Virus record (IMG/VR): IMGVR_UViG_3300021964_007506
Location: 1 to 30,928 of that record
Reading direction: 5' to 3' (one strand)
DNA length: 30,928 nt
From: a virus
Part shown: positions 14,042 through 20,805 of the stretch, piece after piece
Layout: each line of letters opens with the position of its first letter
How positions within the stretch are numbered: position 1 is the first letter of the stretch
The notes under the pieces: model-generated
What the model was told of the DNA's origin: nothing
Seen by the model: the letters and a program-made list of their open reading frames with translations, nothing else
Database searches by the model: none
Position numbers and translations under genes: made by a program

Positions 14042-14918
14042 TTCCGAATAGGCTGATATGGAGTCTGGGGGTAAATCGCCATCCTTCTGCCATACATGCT
14101 TCGGCCACATCTTTAACGTTGAGAACGTATTCTTCACTGCGTCCACCCAACGGCATAAGATATACTGGACATTCCACCCCGGCACTTCTGTAAGCGTCCA
14201 CAGCCTTTTTAACTTCATCAAAGTCACTTTGAGTAGCGACAACAAACTTAAAATACATGTCGCTATCAGTAACAGTATTATACTCACTAGCCACATCAGG
14301 CTTAATAGCAGTATCCCAAGGTTCTCCGCTAACGCTAAGTTTTGGGGAACAAGACCAAGTGACTTGGATTCTGTCCTGATCGTTGAGATAGTTAAAAAGA
14401 TCTTCGTGTAAATGTTGTGTAGTATTTGTTTCAAAAGTAATATTCCTCAAGTCTTTCATACGTGGATGTTCGAATAACTCTACGTACAGTCGTTGCCACG
14501 CCAACAACGGTTCGCCACCTGTCATAATCAAATGAACGTCTTGACCATTATCTTGTACCCATTTACCATTAGGTGTAAGAGATAGTAAATGTTCAACTAC
14601 TTCGTCAACAGTTGCCTGCTTATTAAACTTTTTAAACTCAGGATAGATACTTGCATATGTATCGCAACCTGTATGTATAATAGGCAAGTCGTTAAACTCT
14701 TTTGTAGTTTCATGTACGCCAGCGTCAAGTAATGCCTGTACTTCAGCATTATGAATAATACCTTGCTTTTGTTTTTCGTCACGCATGGGTTCATTTTGTA
14801 AACCAAAGTTCATACAACGAAAGTTACAACCGAAGGTACGTAGAAATACACTAGGTACTCCTACAAACTTGCCTTCACCTTGTACACTATAAAATGCTTC
14901 TGAATATCTTAGTTTCAT
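14025..14918 (-). CDS. queE: QueE-like 7-carboxy-7-deazaguanine synthase
   Basis: 297 aa. The radical SAM enzyme QueE converts carboxytetrahydropterin into 7-carboxy-7-deazaguanine (CDG). The opening YSEAFYSVQGEGKFVGVPSV and LRTFGCNFRC are typical of QueE, as are MTGGEPLL (GGEP-type motif) and FETNTTQ. The cluster motif is unusual: C31-x3-C35 is followed by MNF instead of MNC, and the third cysteine seems to be C85 in HTGCDTYAS, which matches the normal 'WCDTxYS' after an insertion of about 46 residues. This form also occurs, to my knowledge, in cyanophage QueE. It lies nine bases after folE and shares its promoter. Confidence 0.85.
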   Translation of the reverse strand: MKLRYSEAFYSVQGEGKFVGVPSVFLRTFGCNFRCMNFGLQNEPMRDEKQKQGIIHNAEVQALLDAGVHETTKEFNDLPIIHTGCDTYASIYPEFKKFNKQATVDEVVEHLLSLTPNGKWVQDNGQDVHLIMTGGEPLLAWQRLYVELFEHPRMKDLRNITFETNTTQHLHEDLFNYLNDQDRIQVTWSCSPKLSVSGEPWDTAIKPDVASEYNTVTDSDMYFKFVVATQSDFDEVKKAVDAYRSAGVECPVYLMPLGGRSEEYVLNVKDVAEACMAEGWRFTPRLHISLFGNAWGT

Positions 14919-14927
14919 ATTTATATC

Positions 14928-15617
14928 CTATCTATCACAAGCATATGACTGTTGCAACTTAATATTGTCCATGAACTCTTTCTTAGTAGCTGCATCGTCT
15001 TTGAATGCACCTTTGAGTACAGTTGTTTGTGTAAGACTACTATGTGCCTTTACACCTCTGTTTTCAACACAACCGTGTGTTGCTTGTACATACACACCTA
15101 AGTGTTCTGCACCTGTTGCTTTTTGTATTTCACGAGTGATATCATTTGCAAGTTCTTCTTGTAATGTACCACGTTCAGCACACCATTGTGCAATACGTGT
15201 ATACTTAGATAATCCAATTAGTTTGTCTGCGGCAATGATGCCAATGTATGCTACGCCTCTTACAATCTGATGGTGATGTGAACACATACTTGTTAGTTCT
15301 GAACGCACTACTAACATACCTTCATAACGTGAAGCACTGTCATTTGGAAATGCTGTCGCACTTGGAATTGGATCATAACGTCCTGCCATCAGTTCGTTGA
15401 TATACATCTTTGCAAGACGTTTACCAGTTCCCATACTGTTAGGATCATTATGCCTATCAATTAGAAGTTTGTCTAATACATTTTCAAAAGCACTTGCAGC
15501 TTCTTCAATCAGTTCTTCTTTGTCGCCATCTTCTAAGACGCCTGAAATGTTATCGCCTGCCCAATAACGAATGTTCGCTTCCTCTAAGCGGGCTTTTATC
15601 TGTTCACTTTTACTCAT
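14928..15617 (-). CDS. folE: GTP cyclohydrolase I (FolE)
   Basis: 229 aa, the normal length. Zinc ligands C112 and H115 (SMCSHHHQIV) and C183 (THGCVENRGV) are present, together with LSKYTRIAQWCAERGTLQEE and the C-terminal SSLTQTTVLKGAF. It turns GTP into dihydroneopterin triphosphate, the first step of both folate and 7-deazaguanine synthesis. With queE directly downstream and queD and dpdA nearby, the deazaguanine role is more likely than folate supply. GGAG precedes the ATG, and a perfect sigma70 promoter with a leader of about 55 nt drives it. Confidence 0.93.
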   Translation of the reverse strand: MSKSEQIKARLEEANIRYWAGDNISGVLEDGDKEELIEEAASAFENVLDKLLIDRHNDPNSMGTGKRLAKMYINELMAGRYDPIPSATAFPNDSASRYEGMLVVRSELTSMCSHHHQIVRGVAYIGIIAADKLIGLSKYTRIAQWCAERGTLQEELANDITREIQKATGAEHLGVYVQATHGCVENRGVKAHSSLTQTTVLKGAFKDDAATKKEFMDNIKLQQSYACDR

Positions 15618-15679
15618 TTATTTCTCCGATGTTTAGGCAGTGGATTGCCGTTAATAATACAATGCACAATATAAGTTAT

Positions 15680-15708
15680 ATTATACATTGTATTTAGGTT
15701 TTTGTCAA
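15680..15708 (-). promoter_or_regulatory. Perfect sigma70 promoter for folE-queE
   Basis: The - strand reads TTGACA (15708-15703), 17 nt, TATAAT (15685-15680). The upstream sequence TAATGGTTGACA is identical to that at the rnh promoter. The leader holds a small GGCA/UGCC hairpin (15649-15636) before the ribosome binding site. Confidence 0.9.
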
Positions 15709-15711
15709 CCA

Positions 15712-15912
15712 TTAAAAGTATTTTTCTAACATTTCTAAACGATCATGAGCTGTAGCCATAGCATCTAACTCTTTTTGGATTGTTTCGATAATGTCAGAGT
15801 GTTCCCCAATGCCTACAACTGTTTGCATGTATACATCAACGTTTGTTTTGTGCAACTGTATTTCTGCTTCAGCATGTTGCTTTGCTGCTTTTATTAATTG
15901 ATCCTTCACCAT
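15712..15912 (-). CDS. Small helical phage protein (66 aa)
   Basis: A mostly helical protein (QLIKAAKQHAEAEIQLHKTN; IIETIQKELDAMATAHDRLE) ending LEKYF, probably coiled-coil. Strong AAAGGAG before ATG 15912 supports this start even though it overlaps the HIT gene by 44 nt. The function is unknown; small helical proteins of this sort are common in marine T4-like phages. Confidence 0.6.
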   Translation of the reverse strand: MVKDQLIKAAKQHAEAEIQLHKTNVDVYMQTVVGIGEHSDIIETIQKELDAMATAHDRLEMLEKYF

Positions 15913-16261
15913 AAATCTCCTTTCGGTAGTTACCTTTTTCAGGTATCACATGACGAATGCCGCCACGTGGATCTTCCATATCACCTTTTCTCCTAGGAAT
16001 GAGATGGATATGCGGATAATCTACAGTTTGTCCTGCAGCTTCTCCTACATTCTGTCCTATATTGAACGCATCACAATATCCGCGATCAACCCAATCGTAG
16101 CCCCACTTATATGCGGCTTCGAAACATTTACTCAAATCCTGCCATGTTTGTTCTTTGGGTACAAAAAGGAGATGTCCTTCTGTAACAGGATAACCGTCTT
16201 TGTAGACTGTAAAGTCTTTTGTATCTATCAGTACATCAGTCCATGGCTTATGTGGTTTCAT
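15869..16261 (-). CDS. HIT-family nucleotide hydrolase/transferase
   Basis: 130 aa from ATG 16261, with GAGGAAG seven bases upstream (an ATG at 16276 overlaps that site). The signature QTVDYPHIHLIPRR (residues 78-91) is the histidine-triad loop: H84 and the catalytic H86 are kept, but the first triad position is Tyr82. The earlier KDGYPVTEGHLLFVPK matches the HIT strand 'P...GH.LviPk'. HIT proteins hydrolyse nucleotide phosphoramidates or dinucleoside polyphosphates. Overlaps on both sides show a tightly packed operon. The in vivo substrate is unknown. Confidence 0.85.
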   Translation of the reverse strand: MKPHKPWTDVLIDTKDFTVYKDGYPVTEGHLLFVPKEQTWQDLSKCFEAAYKWGYDWVDRGYCDAFNIGQNVGEAAGQTVDYPHIHLIPRRKGDMEDPRGGIRHVIPEKGNYRKEIYGEGSINKSSKATC

Positions 16262-16646
16262 AAAATTCTTCCTCAATATATCTTTTTAATTCATGATCGC
16301 CTACATTCTCAGGTACTTCATTTTTATAAAAAAGTCTATAACTGTCACTACCGTACTTACCAATACCGTATAATTGTGTAGCATCTTCACCATCCCAATC
16401 TCGAAACTGTTCGCTCATTCTATAAAGTCGTTCTGCTCTAACATGTTTCATGCCTAAAGGTTCAATTACTTCTTCTATTTCTCTACGTGTTGCATGTACT
16501 AAACTATCGTGAGTACTCCACTTAGCAAAAAATTTAGGTAATACTGCTTTGACTTGTTTACGATTGGTCAGATTTAAACAAATAACACCAACCATATGTT
16601 GCCATATGTTTGCTACTTGTTGTTGTACCATTAGATCATCACGCAT
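16248..16646 (-). CDS. MBD4-like HhH-GPD DNA glycosylase
   Basis: 132 aa, about the size of the minimal catalytic core of MBD4. The segment LYGIGKYGSDSYRLFYKNE (92-110) closely resembles the helix-hairpin-helix of vertebrate MBD4 (HGIGKYGNDSYRIF), and GDHELKRYIEEEF follows where MBD4 has its PEDHKLNKY stretch, so D117 is the probable catalytic Asp. The N-terminal LNLTNRKQVKAVLPKFFAKW and IEPLGMKHVRAERLYRMSEQ match the early helices of the endonuclease III superfamily. MBD4 removes T or U from G mismatches. There is no methyl-CpG domain. In this phage it may repair deaminated bases or act on modified DNA. Confidence 0.75.
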   Translation of the reverse strand: MRDDLMVQQQVANIWQHMVGVICLNLTNRKQVKAVLPKFFAKWSTHDSLVHATRREIEEVIEPLGMKHVRAERLYRMSEQFRDWDGEDATQLYGIGKYGSDSYRLFYKNEVPENVGDHELKRYIEEEFYETT

Positions 16647-16794
16647 CTTTTTCCCTTATATGTTTATAATCTATATATTGTGAACACCATTCATAAAAAG
16701 CACGATCGTTATCTGGCCAACATTCTGCAAAAATTTTATCTTTACGATGTTCTTTAAATAGTTTTCTAACTTGGTTTTCAGTAAGCTCATTCAT
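16639..16794 (-). CDS. Small hypothetical protein (51 aa)
   Basis: A short frame beginning MNELTENQVRKLFKEHRKDK and ending IREKDA, with a Trp/Cys/Tyr-rich middle (FAECWPDNDRAFYEWCSQY). It starts inside the end of the phosphoribosyltransferase gene and ends inside the glycosylase start, bridging the only gap between them. The overlaps and non-random composition support a real gene; no family is recognised. Confidence 0.55.
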   Translation of the reverse strand: MNELTENQVRKLFKEHRKDKIFAECWPDNDRAFYEWCSQYIDYKHIREKDA

Positions 16795-17317
16795 AAGTTG
16801 CTACATTCTCCCAAGGATATACTAACCAAACATCTTCTTCTGCTTTGTTGATTTCGTGACAAGTATAACTAACTTTATCAAACTCACTTGCTAGGTTTTC
16901 TGTAAGTGTAGCAAAACGAACATTGTTACCCCAAACCTTTTCCCATTCAGGACTATTTGGTAAACAACCTGCAGGCCAGTCTTGCTTAATCCAATTAAAT
17001 GTAGCACCAGTATCGTTAATGTCATCTACAATAAGAATCTTTTTGCCTTCTTGTCCATGACCCTGTTGATGATATCCAAATGCATCTTCTGCCATCCAAC
17101 AGTTGCTTTCACTTTCACTATCGTCATCACGCAGACTTACTTTAATTGCTTCGCAACGTATGCCAGTCATGTTACTAATAATAGTAGCAGGCACATTACC
17201 ACCACGGGTAATACCTACAATGTAATCAGGACGCCAATTATCCTTGTACATTTGATTTACAATACTAACGCACATACGTTCTACGTCACTCCAACTGTAA
17301 TAATGTTTTTTAATCAT
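16787..17317 (-). CDS. Phosphoribosyltransferase (purine type)
   Basis: 176 aa. KILIVDDINDTGATF (93-107) is the PRPP-binding loop of type I phosphoribosyltransferases, and YIVGITRGGNVPATIISN matches the upstream 'D.vvgi.RGG..pa..la' of xanthine/hypoxanthine enzymes. These transfer a base to PRPP to make a nucleotide. The sequence shows no clear specificity. In a phage it may salvage purines during infection. It overlaps the 70-aa gene by 8 nt and is followed by the 51-aa gene. Confidence 0.82.
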   Translation of the reverse strand: MIKKHYYSWSDVERMCVSIVNQMYKDNWRPDYIVGITRGGNVPATIISNMTGIRCEAIKVSLRDDDSESESNCWMAEDAFGYHQQGHGQEGKKILIVDDINDTGATFNWIKQDWPAGCLPNSPEWEKVWGNNVRFATLTENLASEFDKVSYTCHEINKAEEDVWLVYPWENVATYE

Positions 17318-17522
17318 TTATTTTCTCTTTCAATTTAGGGTGAACTGTTCGGTCATTATATATGTCTCCTGCTAGTGCTTGTATTTGTTCTACAAGTATA
17401 GTAACTTCTTGCACATCATAAGGCTTGCCTTTTGCTTTTTTGTACTTTTCTCTGTGTGCTTTTATTGCCAATGTATGCATTGCACTTACTTTATCCATTA
17501 GTTGTTGTATTGTATGTTGCAC
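17310..17522 (-). CDS. Small helical protein (70 aa)
   Basis: Starts at GTG 17522, supported by a well-spaced AGGAGA just upstream. The sequence is helical and basic in the middle (HREKYKKAKGKPYDVQEV), with flanking amphipathic helices (IQQLMDKVSAMHTLAIKAHR; TILVEQIQALAGDIYN). No motif is recognised. It overlaps the phosphoribosyltransferase start by 8 nt. Confidence 0.55.
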   Translation of the reverse strand: MQHTIQQLMDKVSAMHTLAIKAHREKYKKAKGKPYDVQEVTILVEQIQALAGDIYNDRTVHPKLKEKIND

Positions 17523-17530
17523 TATATCTC

Positions 17531-18283
17531 CTATTTGTATGATAATAATCCATGTTTAAGAATATAATTTTTTACTTCATTTGCAAAATATGTTTGTCCT
17601 TCTAAACCAATATGTAGTTTTGGCATTAGATCAAACTTGTCTTTTAACATTTCATAATAATTAGACTCCATATTATGATAGGTTCTTAAATCCATTGTTT
17701 TTTCAAATAGCCATTTGTTATGCGGAACATTTTCTCTTCTCCATTTATGTACATCAAATATAGAAGACACAAAAAAATAAGGCACCTTGTGATCTTCAAG
17801 GAAGGTTTTAAGATAGTAAACTTCTTGCAAAAATCTTAGTTGCTGTTGTTCCCAGTCACCCCAATCTGTAAGTAACAAGCTCTTATACATATTATAATGC
17901 TCTTTTGTAAGTCTTTTATCTGCGATACTTGCATTACCAATTACTCCAGGAGTTAAAATAGCTCTTTGATATGGTTTGCAAGTTTCATATGCAGGATGTT
18001 TAATATACATTCTGTCTGTACCGGTAAATCCTACTATAACAAATAGGTCTTTGTTTAGATTGTTTAGTACATATTCTACTGTTCTTTGTATAATATAAGG
18101 GTTTGAATTTCCAGGTGCTGATTCGTTTACTATATTTTTTGCACCTAATAATTTTGCTACTTGATTAGGCCAAGACTTGTCATAAACAATGCCACGACCG
18201 TCGTCGTTATGTAATTCTGCTCCAGAACAATGACTACATCCGTTTATATAAAAATTCTTATTTTTCACTATTATATTTCTCAT
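17531..18283 (-). CDS. SGNH-hydrolase-like protein
   Basis: 250 aa. The opening FYINGCSHCSGAEL places a Ser (GCSHCSG) where SGNH/GDSL hydrolases have the block I nucleophile loop, followed by WPNQVAKLLGAKNIVNESAP and GNSNPYIIQRTVEYV, which match the block II-III pattern 'N.s..G.s...i.r'. LFVIVGFTGTDR fits the next strand, and KLHIGLEGQTYFANEV near the end contains the His of block V. The fold assignment is reasonable, catalysis unproven. Such proteins are seen in marine phages next to glycosyltransferases and could act on acyl or glycan groups. It overlaps the cupin gene by 26 nt. Confidence 0.55.
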   Translation of the reverse strand: MRNIIVKNKNFYINGCSHCSGAELHNDDGRGIVYDKSWPNQVAKLLGAKNIVNESAPGNSNPYIIQRTVEYVLNNLNKDLFVIVGFTGTDRMYIKHPAYETCKPYQRAILTPGVIGNASIADKRLTKEHYNMYKSLLLTDWGDWEQQQLRFLQEVYYLKTFLEDHKVPYFFVSSIFDVHKWRRENVPHNKWLFEKTMDLRTYHNMESNYYEMLKDKFDLMPKLHIGLEGQTYFANEVKNYILKHGLLSYK

Positions 18284-18755
18284 TTAAATAAGTTTCGTTA
18301 TGCACCCAACGGTATCCTGCTTCTGTCCAATTATTTGCAGTAGCATGTACAAAGCGAACAAAGCCCCATTCTTTTTTCTTACGACCCATAAAGAATAAAC
18401 TTGTACACGGTATCTCGTTACCGTTGTCGTCTTTGGCAAGTTCTAACCAATGTAAATCTTCTGCTTTCCTAAACCTTATGTGTCCAGGACCACGCCATTC
18501 TTTTGTAGCACCAACAACATTACCTTCACGCGAAATAATAGGAATATGTTCCCAGTAACCACCTTTGATAATAAATGCACCCCAGTTCCAAGGATGATCA
18601 TGCAGTGTAGGTTCGTCACTAACAAGAACCTTGTGTAACGTAATGTTAAAAGGAAAGTTCTTGCGTTCTTTTAGAAATAGATAGTAACGGATAAGATACG
18701 GAATCTTACCTGTTCTATCTGTGATAACTCTACGTCGACCTAATAGGTCCATCAT
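18258..18755 (-). CDS. Cupin-fold protein
   Basis: 165 aa from ATG 18755, one base after the upstream stop; ATG 18776 is an alternative. FNITLHKVLVSDEPTLHDHP and WNWGAFIIKGGYWEHI form the first cupin motif (possible metal ligands in HDHP and EH), and GHIRFRKAEDLHWLEL the second. The protein is common, as far as I recall, in marine T4-like phages. Cupins include isomerases, dioxygenases and sugar-binding proteins; the location between glycosyltransferase and SGNH-like genes hints at sugar metabolism, but no substrate can be read from the sequence. Confidence 0.65.
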   Translation of the reverse strand: MMDLLGRRRVITDRTGKIPYLIRYYLFLKERKNFPFNITLHKVLVSDEPTLHDHPWNWGAFIIKGGYWEHIPIISREGNVVGATKEWRGPGHIRFRKAEDLHWLELAKDDNGNEIPCTSLFFMGRKKKEWGFVRFVHATANNWTEAGYRWVHNETYLNEKYNSEK

Positions 18756-18756
18756 T

Positions 18757-19053
18757 TTAGAAAGGAAGTTTATCATCGTCTTCAAAGTTTCCTTTATAAT
18801 CTTGATCCACCATTCTGTAAATAGAGTAAAAGTTTTCCCATGCTTTTTTTAATGCAGGATATTCTTCGCACATTTTTATTACCCGGTCAGGATCTATTTT
18901 ATTTCCAAAATCCCAACTTAAATCAGCTGTATCAATTGTTGCAACTGTATCAGATATATTAAAAGTATATTCACTACCTGTATCATTAGTATATGATGTA
19001 TCTATTGTAATAGTTTCTGCTAAATCAAAACTAAGTTGTTCTTCGTCACCCAT
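18757..19053 (-). CDS. Hypothetical phage protein (98 aa)
   Basis: ATG 19053 is selected over earlier in-frame starts because AAGGAG lies seven bases upstream and the earlier part lies in the glycosyltransferase gene. The N-terminal half is acidic and Thr-rich (EQLSFDLAETITIDTSYTND), like a beta-structured or disordered arm. The C-terminal half is helical (RVIKMCEEYPALKKAWENFY, IYRMVDQDYKG) with an acidic end. Proteins with this helical tail occur beside phage replication genes in my memory, but no function is assigned. Confidence 0.6.
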   Translation of the reverse strand: MGDEEQLSFDLAETITIDTSYTNDTGSEYTFNISDTVATIDTADLSWDFGNKIDPDRVIKMCEEYPALKKAWENFYSIYRMVDQDYKGNFEDDDKLPF

Positions 19054-20101
19054 TGGATATCTCCTTATAAAGTTCCTTGCCACTAAAAAACTCTTTGTTA
19101 AGTTTAGTAACTTGCTTATTAATACTCGGTAGTAGATCATCATAGTTTTCCATATAGTTTACAATTTGTGCTACTACTTTATCTCTGTTGTGTAAATATG
19201 CATCAAAGTTTTCGGTCCATTCACTTGGATATTTAAACTCAGGCAACGCCATTTCACTGTAGCTGAGTCTATCAGGAACCATAGGAATAGCATTTACTAG
19301 AGCACCTTCATACCAACTAATGCCAAGTGTTTCTTGTAGGTTAGCACTAAACACTAGTTTAGCTTCGCCTAGCAAATTATGATATTCATTTTTGCTTAAT
19401 TCTTGTTCTTGGCACACAACAAATTCATATTGTGGTAAACGTTCTTTTAGATCTCTAAAAATATCTACTTGTTTTTCAGGAGCAACACGATGCGGAAAAA
19501 GTATAATATCTTTTTTATCCATTTGTGCATATGAATGTAGACTATCCTTTAGATACTCCATAGGCCAACCTACACGTTTAATTTTGTCCCATTCTAAAGA
19601 ATAGTCATAATCCATTTCACCTGTAAACATATCAATATGAAACTTACTTGCAAAGAAGTTGTCATCATAACATTCAAACATTGACATTTCAGCATGTCTT
19701 ACCCAAGGTTTATCACCGATTAGTCTGCCCAAGAAATCTTGTGGGTCATAACTACCAGCATGCCAGAGGCCACCAATGCTAACATCAACACCAAGTAACT
19801 CTGCCATGTAGCGTAGTTGTATAACTGTAGGATTCCAGGCATCGGTATAGAGAAAATAGTCACCATCCTCCACTTTCCCTTTACAGAAAAGTTCACCGAT
19901 TTGGGCAAGTTGATTAGATTTGTAAACATTTGTACCTCCAAAGTTAAGGAAAGCCCCGGGCGTAGTTGCCTGAGGTGTTTCCCCGCCACTTATAACAGTA
20001 ACGTTCTCGTTTGTTGATAGTTGCAGTTGCTTAGGAAGATACTCTTTCCATTGCTTAGTATACCTAGTGTCAACTGCTTCAATGTCTACAATATAAATCA
20101 A
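19046..20101 (-). CDS. Glycosyltransferase, GT4/GT-B type
   Basis: 351 aa. The C-terminal domain holds the family signature: DIILFPHRVAPEKQVDIFRD (strand plus donor-phosphate loop), then FSANLQETLGISWYEGALVN and AIPMVPDRLSYSEM, the 'E.fG....Ea...g.PvV.p....e' of GT-B enzymes. The N-terminal half (YFLYTDAWNPTVIQLRYMAE, GLWHAGSY) fits the acceptor domain. It transfers a sugar from a nucleotide donor. Acceptor could be phage DNA, a virion protein or host surface. Its ATG overlaps the 63-aa gene stop (ATGA). An activated-sugar cassette lies at 23734-25575. Confidence 0.8.
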   Translation of the reverse strand: MIYIVDIEAVDTRYTKQWKEYLPKQLQLSTNENVTVISGGETPQATTPGAFLNFGGTNVYKSNQLAQIGELFCKGKVEDGDYFLYTDAWNPTVIQLRYMAELLGVDVSIGGLWHAGSYDPQDFLGRLIGDKPWVRHAEMSMFECYDDNFFASKFHIDMFTGEMDYDYSLEWDKIKRVGWPMEYLKDSLHSYAQMDKKDIILFPHRVAPEKQVDIFRDLKERLPQYEFVVCQEQELSKNEYHNLLGEAKLVFSANLQETLGISWYEGALVNAIPMVPDRLSYSEMALPEFKYPSEWTENFDAYLHNRDKVVAQIVNYMENYDDLLPSINKQVTKLNKEFFSGKELYKEISNG

Positions 20102-20289
20102 CTTCTGTTCCTCCGACGTTTTCGGTCTTTATATTTCTGCCAGGAAAGATAACCTTCCCATACTCTGTCGCCTTTCTTGTAAAGGCTTTTTTCGTTAAAA
20201 GGTTTAGCTTCAAACCTACAGTAGTCTCGAAAAGATTCGAGGTCATTAAATACTTTATTATACGCTGCTCGATTGAATTCGATAGCCAT
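20098..20289 (-). CDS. Conserved small basic phage protein (63 aa)
   Basis: Begins MAIEFNRAAYNKVFNDLESF and ends in a run of Arg/Lys (YKDRKRRRNRS). The middle (RDYCRFEAKPFNEKSLYKKG) and WEGYLSWQKY look conserved; I recall similar proteins in cyanophages. AAGGAA precedes the ATG. The basic tail suggests nucleic acid binding. Four-base overlap with the glycosyltransferase. Confidence 0.6.
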   Translation of the reverse strand: MAIEFNRAAYNKVFNDLESFRDYCRFEAKPFNEKSLYKKGDRVWEGYLSWQKYKDRKRRRNRS

Positions 20290-20304
20290 TTTAGTAATTC
20301 CTTC

Positions 20305-20712
20305 TTACACATTCTTTGGATAATAGATTGTACAGCCGTTTTCATTATCTTCAGCTACGCTGATTTCTACAAATCGGCCTGGGTATTTTGTAGAAATTTC
20401 TTGATACAAGTCATCTGCAATCATTTCACAGCTCTTGTGGTTAAGTTCTAGTACACCTTCAACGTCATAGAGTCTTTGCATCCAGCGTTTAAACTGAATA
20501 AATTCAATGTCGCGATCGTTGTGGAATACTTGGATACGAACTTTAAAGTGGAAAATATGACGATGTGGAATACCAAGGAATGATACGTCATCCCAATCGC
20601 CAGTTGCTAGTTTAGGATCTGTGTCGGCACCTGGGTACATATGTACACCTTCTTTATTAAAGGTTACCCAAATACTTCGTTCTGCTTTATTCATTGCATT
20701 TTCTTTAGCCAT
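20305..20712 (-). CDS. queD: QueD-like 6-carboxytetrahydropterin synthase, diverged
   Basis: 135 aa from ATG 20712, which has an AGGAAG site and lies after the predicted transcription start; a longer frame from 20778 starts inside the promoter -10 box. Residues 44-60 (SFLGIPHRHIFHFKVRI) resemble the zinc-binding strand of the 6-pyruvoyl-tetrahydropterin synthase/QueD fold (H50, H52), FIQFKRWMQRL the 'DF..lk' segment, and VEISVAEDNENGC the terminal 'v.v.Et...g'. The usual catalytic Cys and the DH.LN motif are not in their normal forms (VLELNHKSCEM instead), so activity may be altered. QueD makes the carboxytetrahydropterin substrate of QueE. It is co-directional with dpdA. Confidence 0.7.
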   Translation of the reverse strand: MAKENAMNKAERSIWVTFNKEGVHMYPGADTDPKLATGDWDDVSFLGIPHRHIFHFKVRIQVFHNDRDIEFIQFKRWMQRLYDVEGVLELNHKSCEMIADDLYQEISTKYPGRFVEISVAEDNENGCTIYYPKNV

Positions 20713-20776
20713 TTTAGCATCTTCCTCTCTAGATCTACGAATCATATAATCGTAATATCTTTCATTTGTTGCATTC

Positions 20777-20805
20777 ATTATACTATCACTTTATCACTTT
20801 GTCAA
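20777..20805 (-). promoter_or_regulatory. Perfect sigma70 promoter for queD
   Basis: The - strand reads TTGACA (20805-20800), 17 nt, TATAAT (20782-20777). The -35 box overlaps the last codons of the 177-aa gene and the -10 box overlaps an ATG at 20778, which therefore cannot start translation from this promoter. Confidence 0.85.

Noticed and set aside
14042-14434. Upstream extension of the 41-aa gene with hydrophobic stretches
   Set aside because: It lies wholly inside queE in another frame and its membrane-like look comes from that overlap; only the last 41 residues lie mostly beyond queE.
14917-14924. TATAAATA on the - strand at the queE start
   Set aside because: The box overlaps the queE ATG, so a transcript from it would begin inside the gene; chance match in AT-rich sequence is more likely.
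15618-15680. preQ1 riboswitch in the folE leader
   Set aside because: The hairpin and tail do not show the preQ1-I or preQ1-II consensus and the possible pseudoknot pairing is only three bases.
16787-17317. Phosphoribosyltransferase as a deazaguanine transglycosylase partner or QueC substitute
   Set aside because: It has the PRPP loop of an ordinary type I enzyme and no ATP-pyrophosphatase (SGGxDS) motif.
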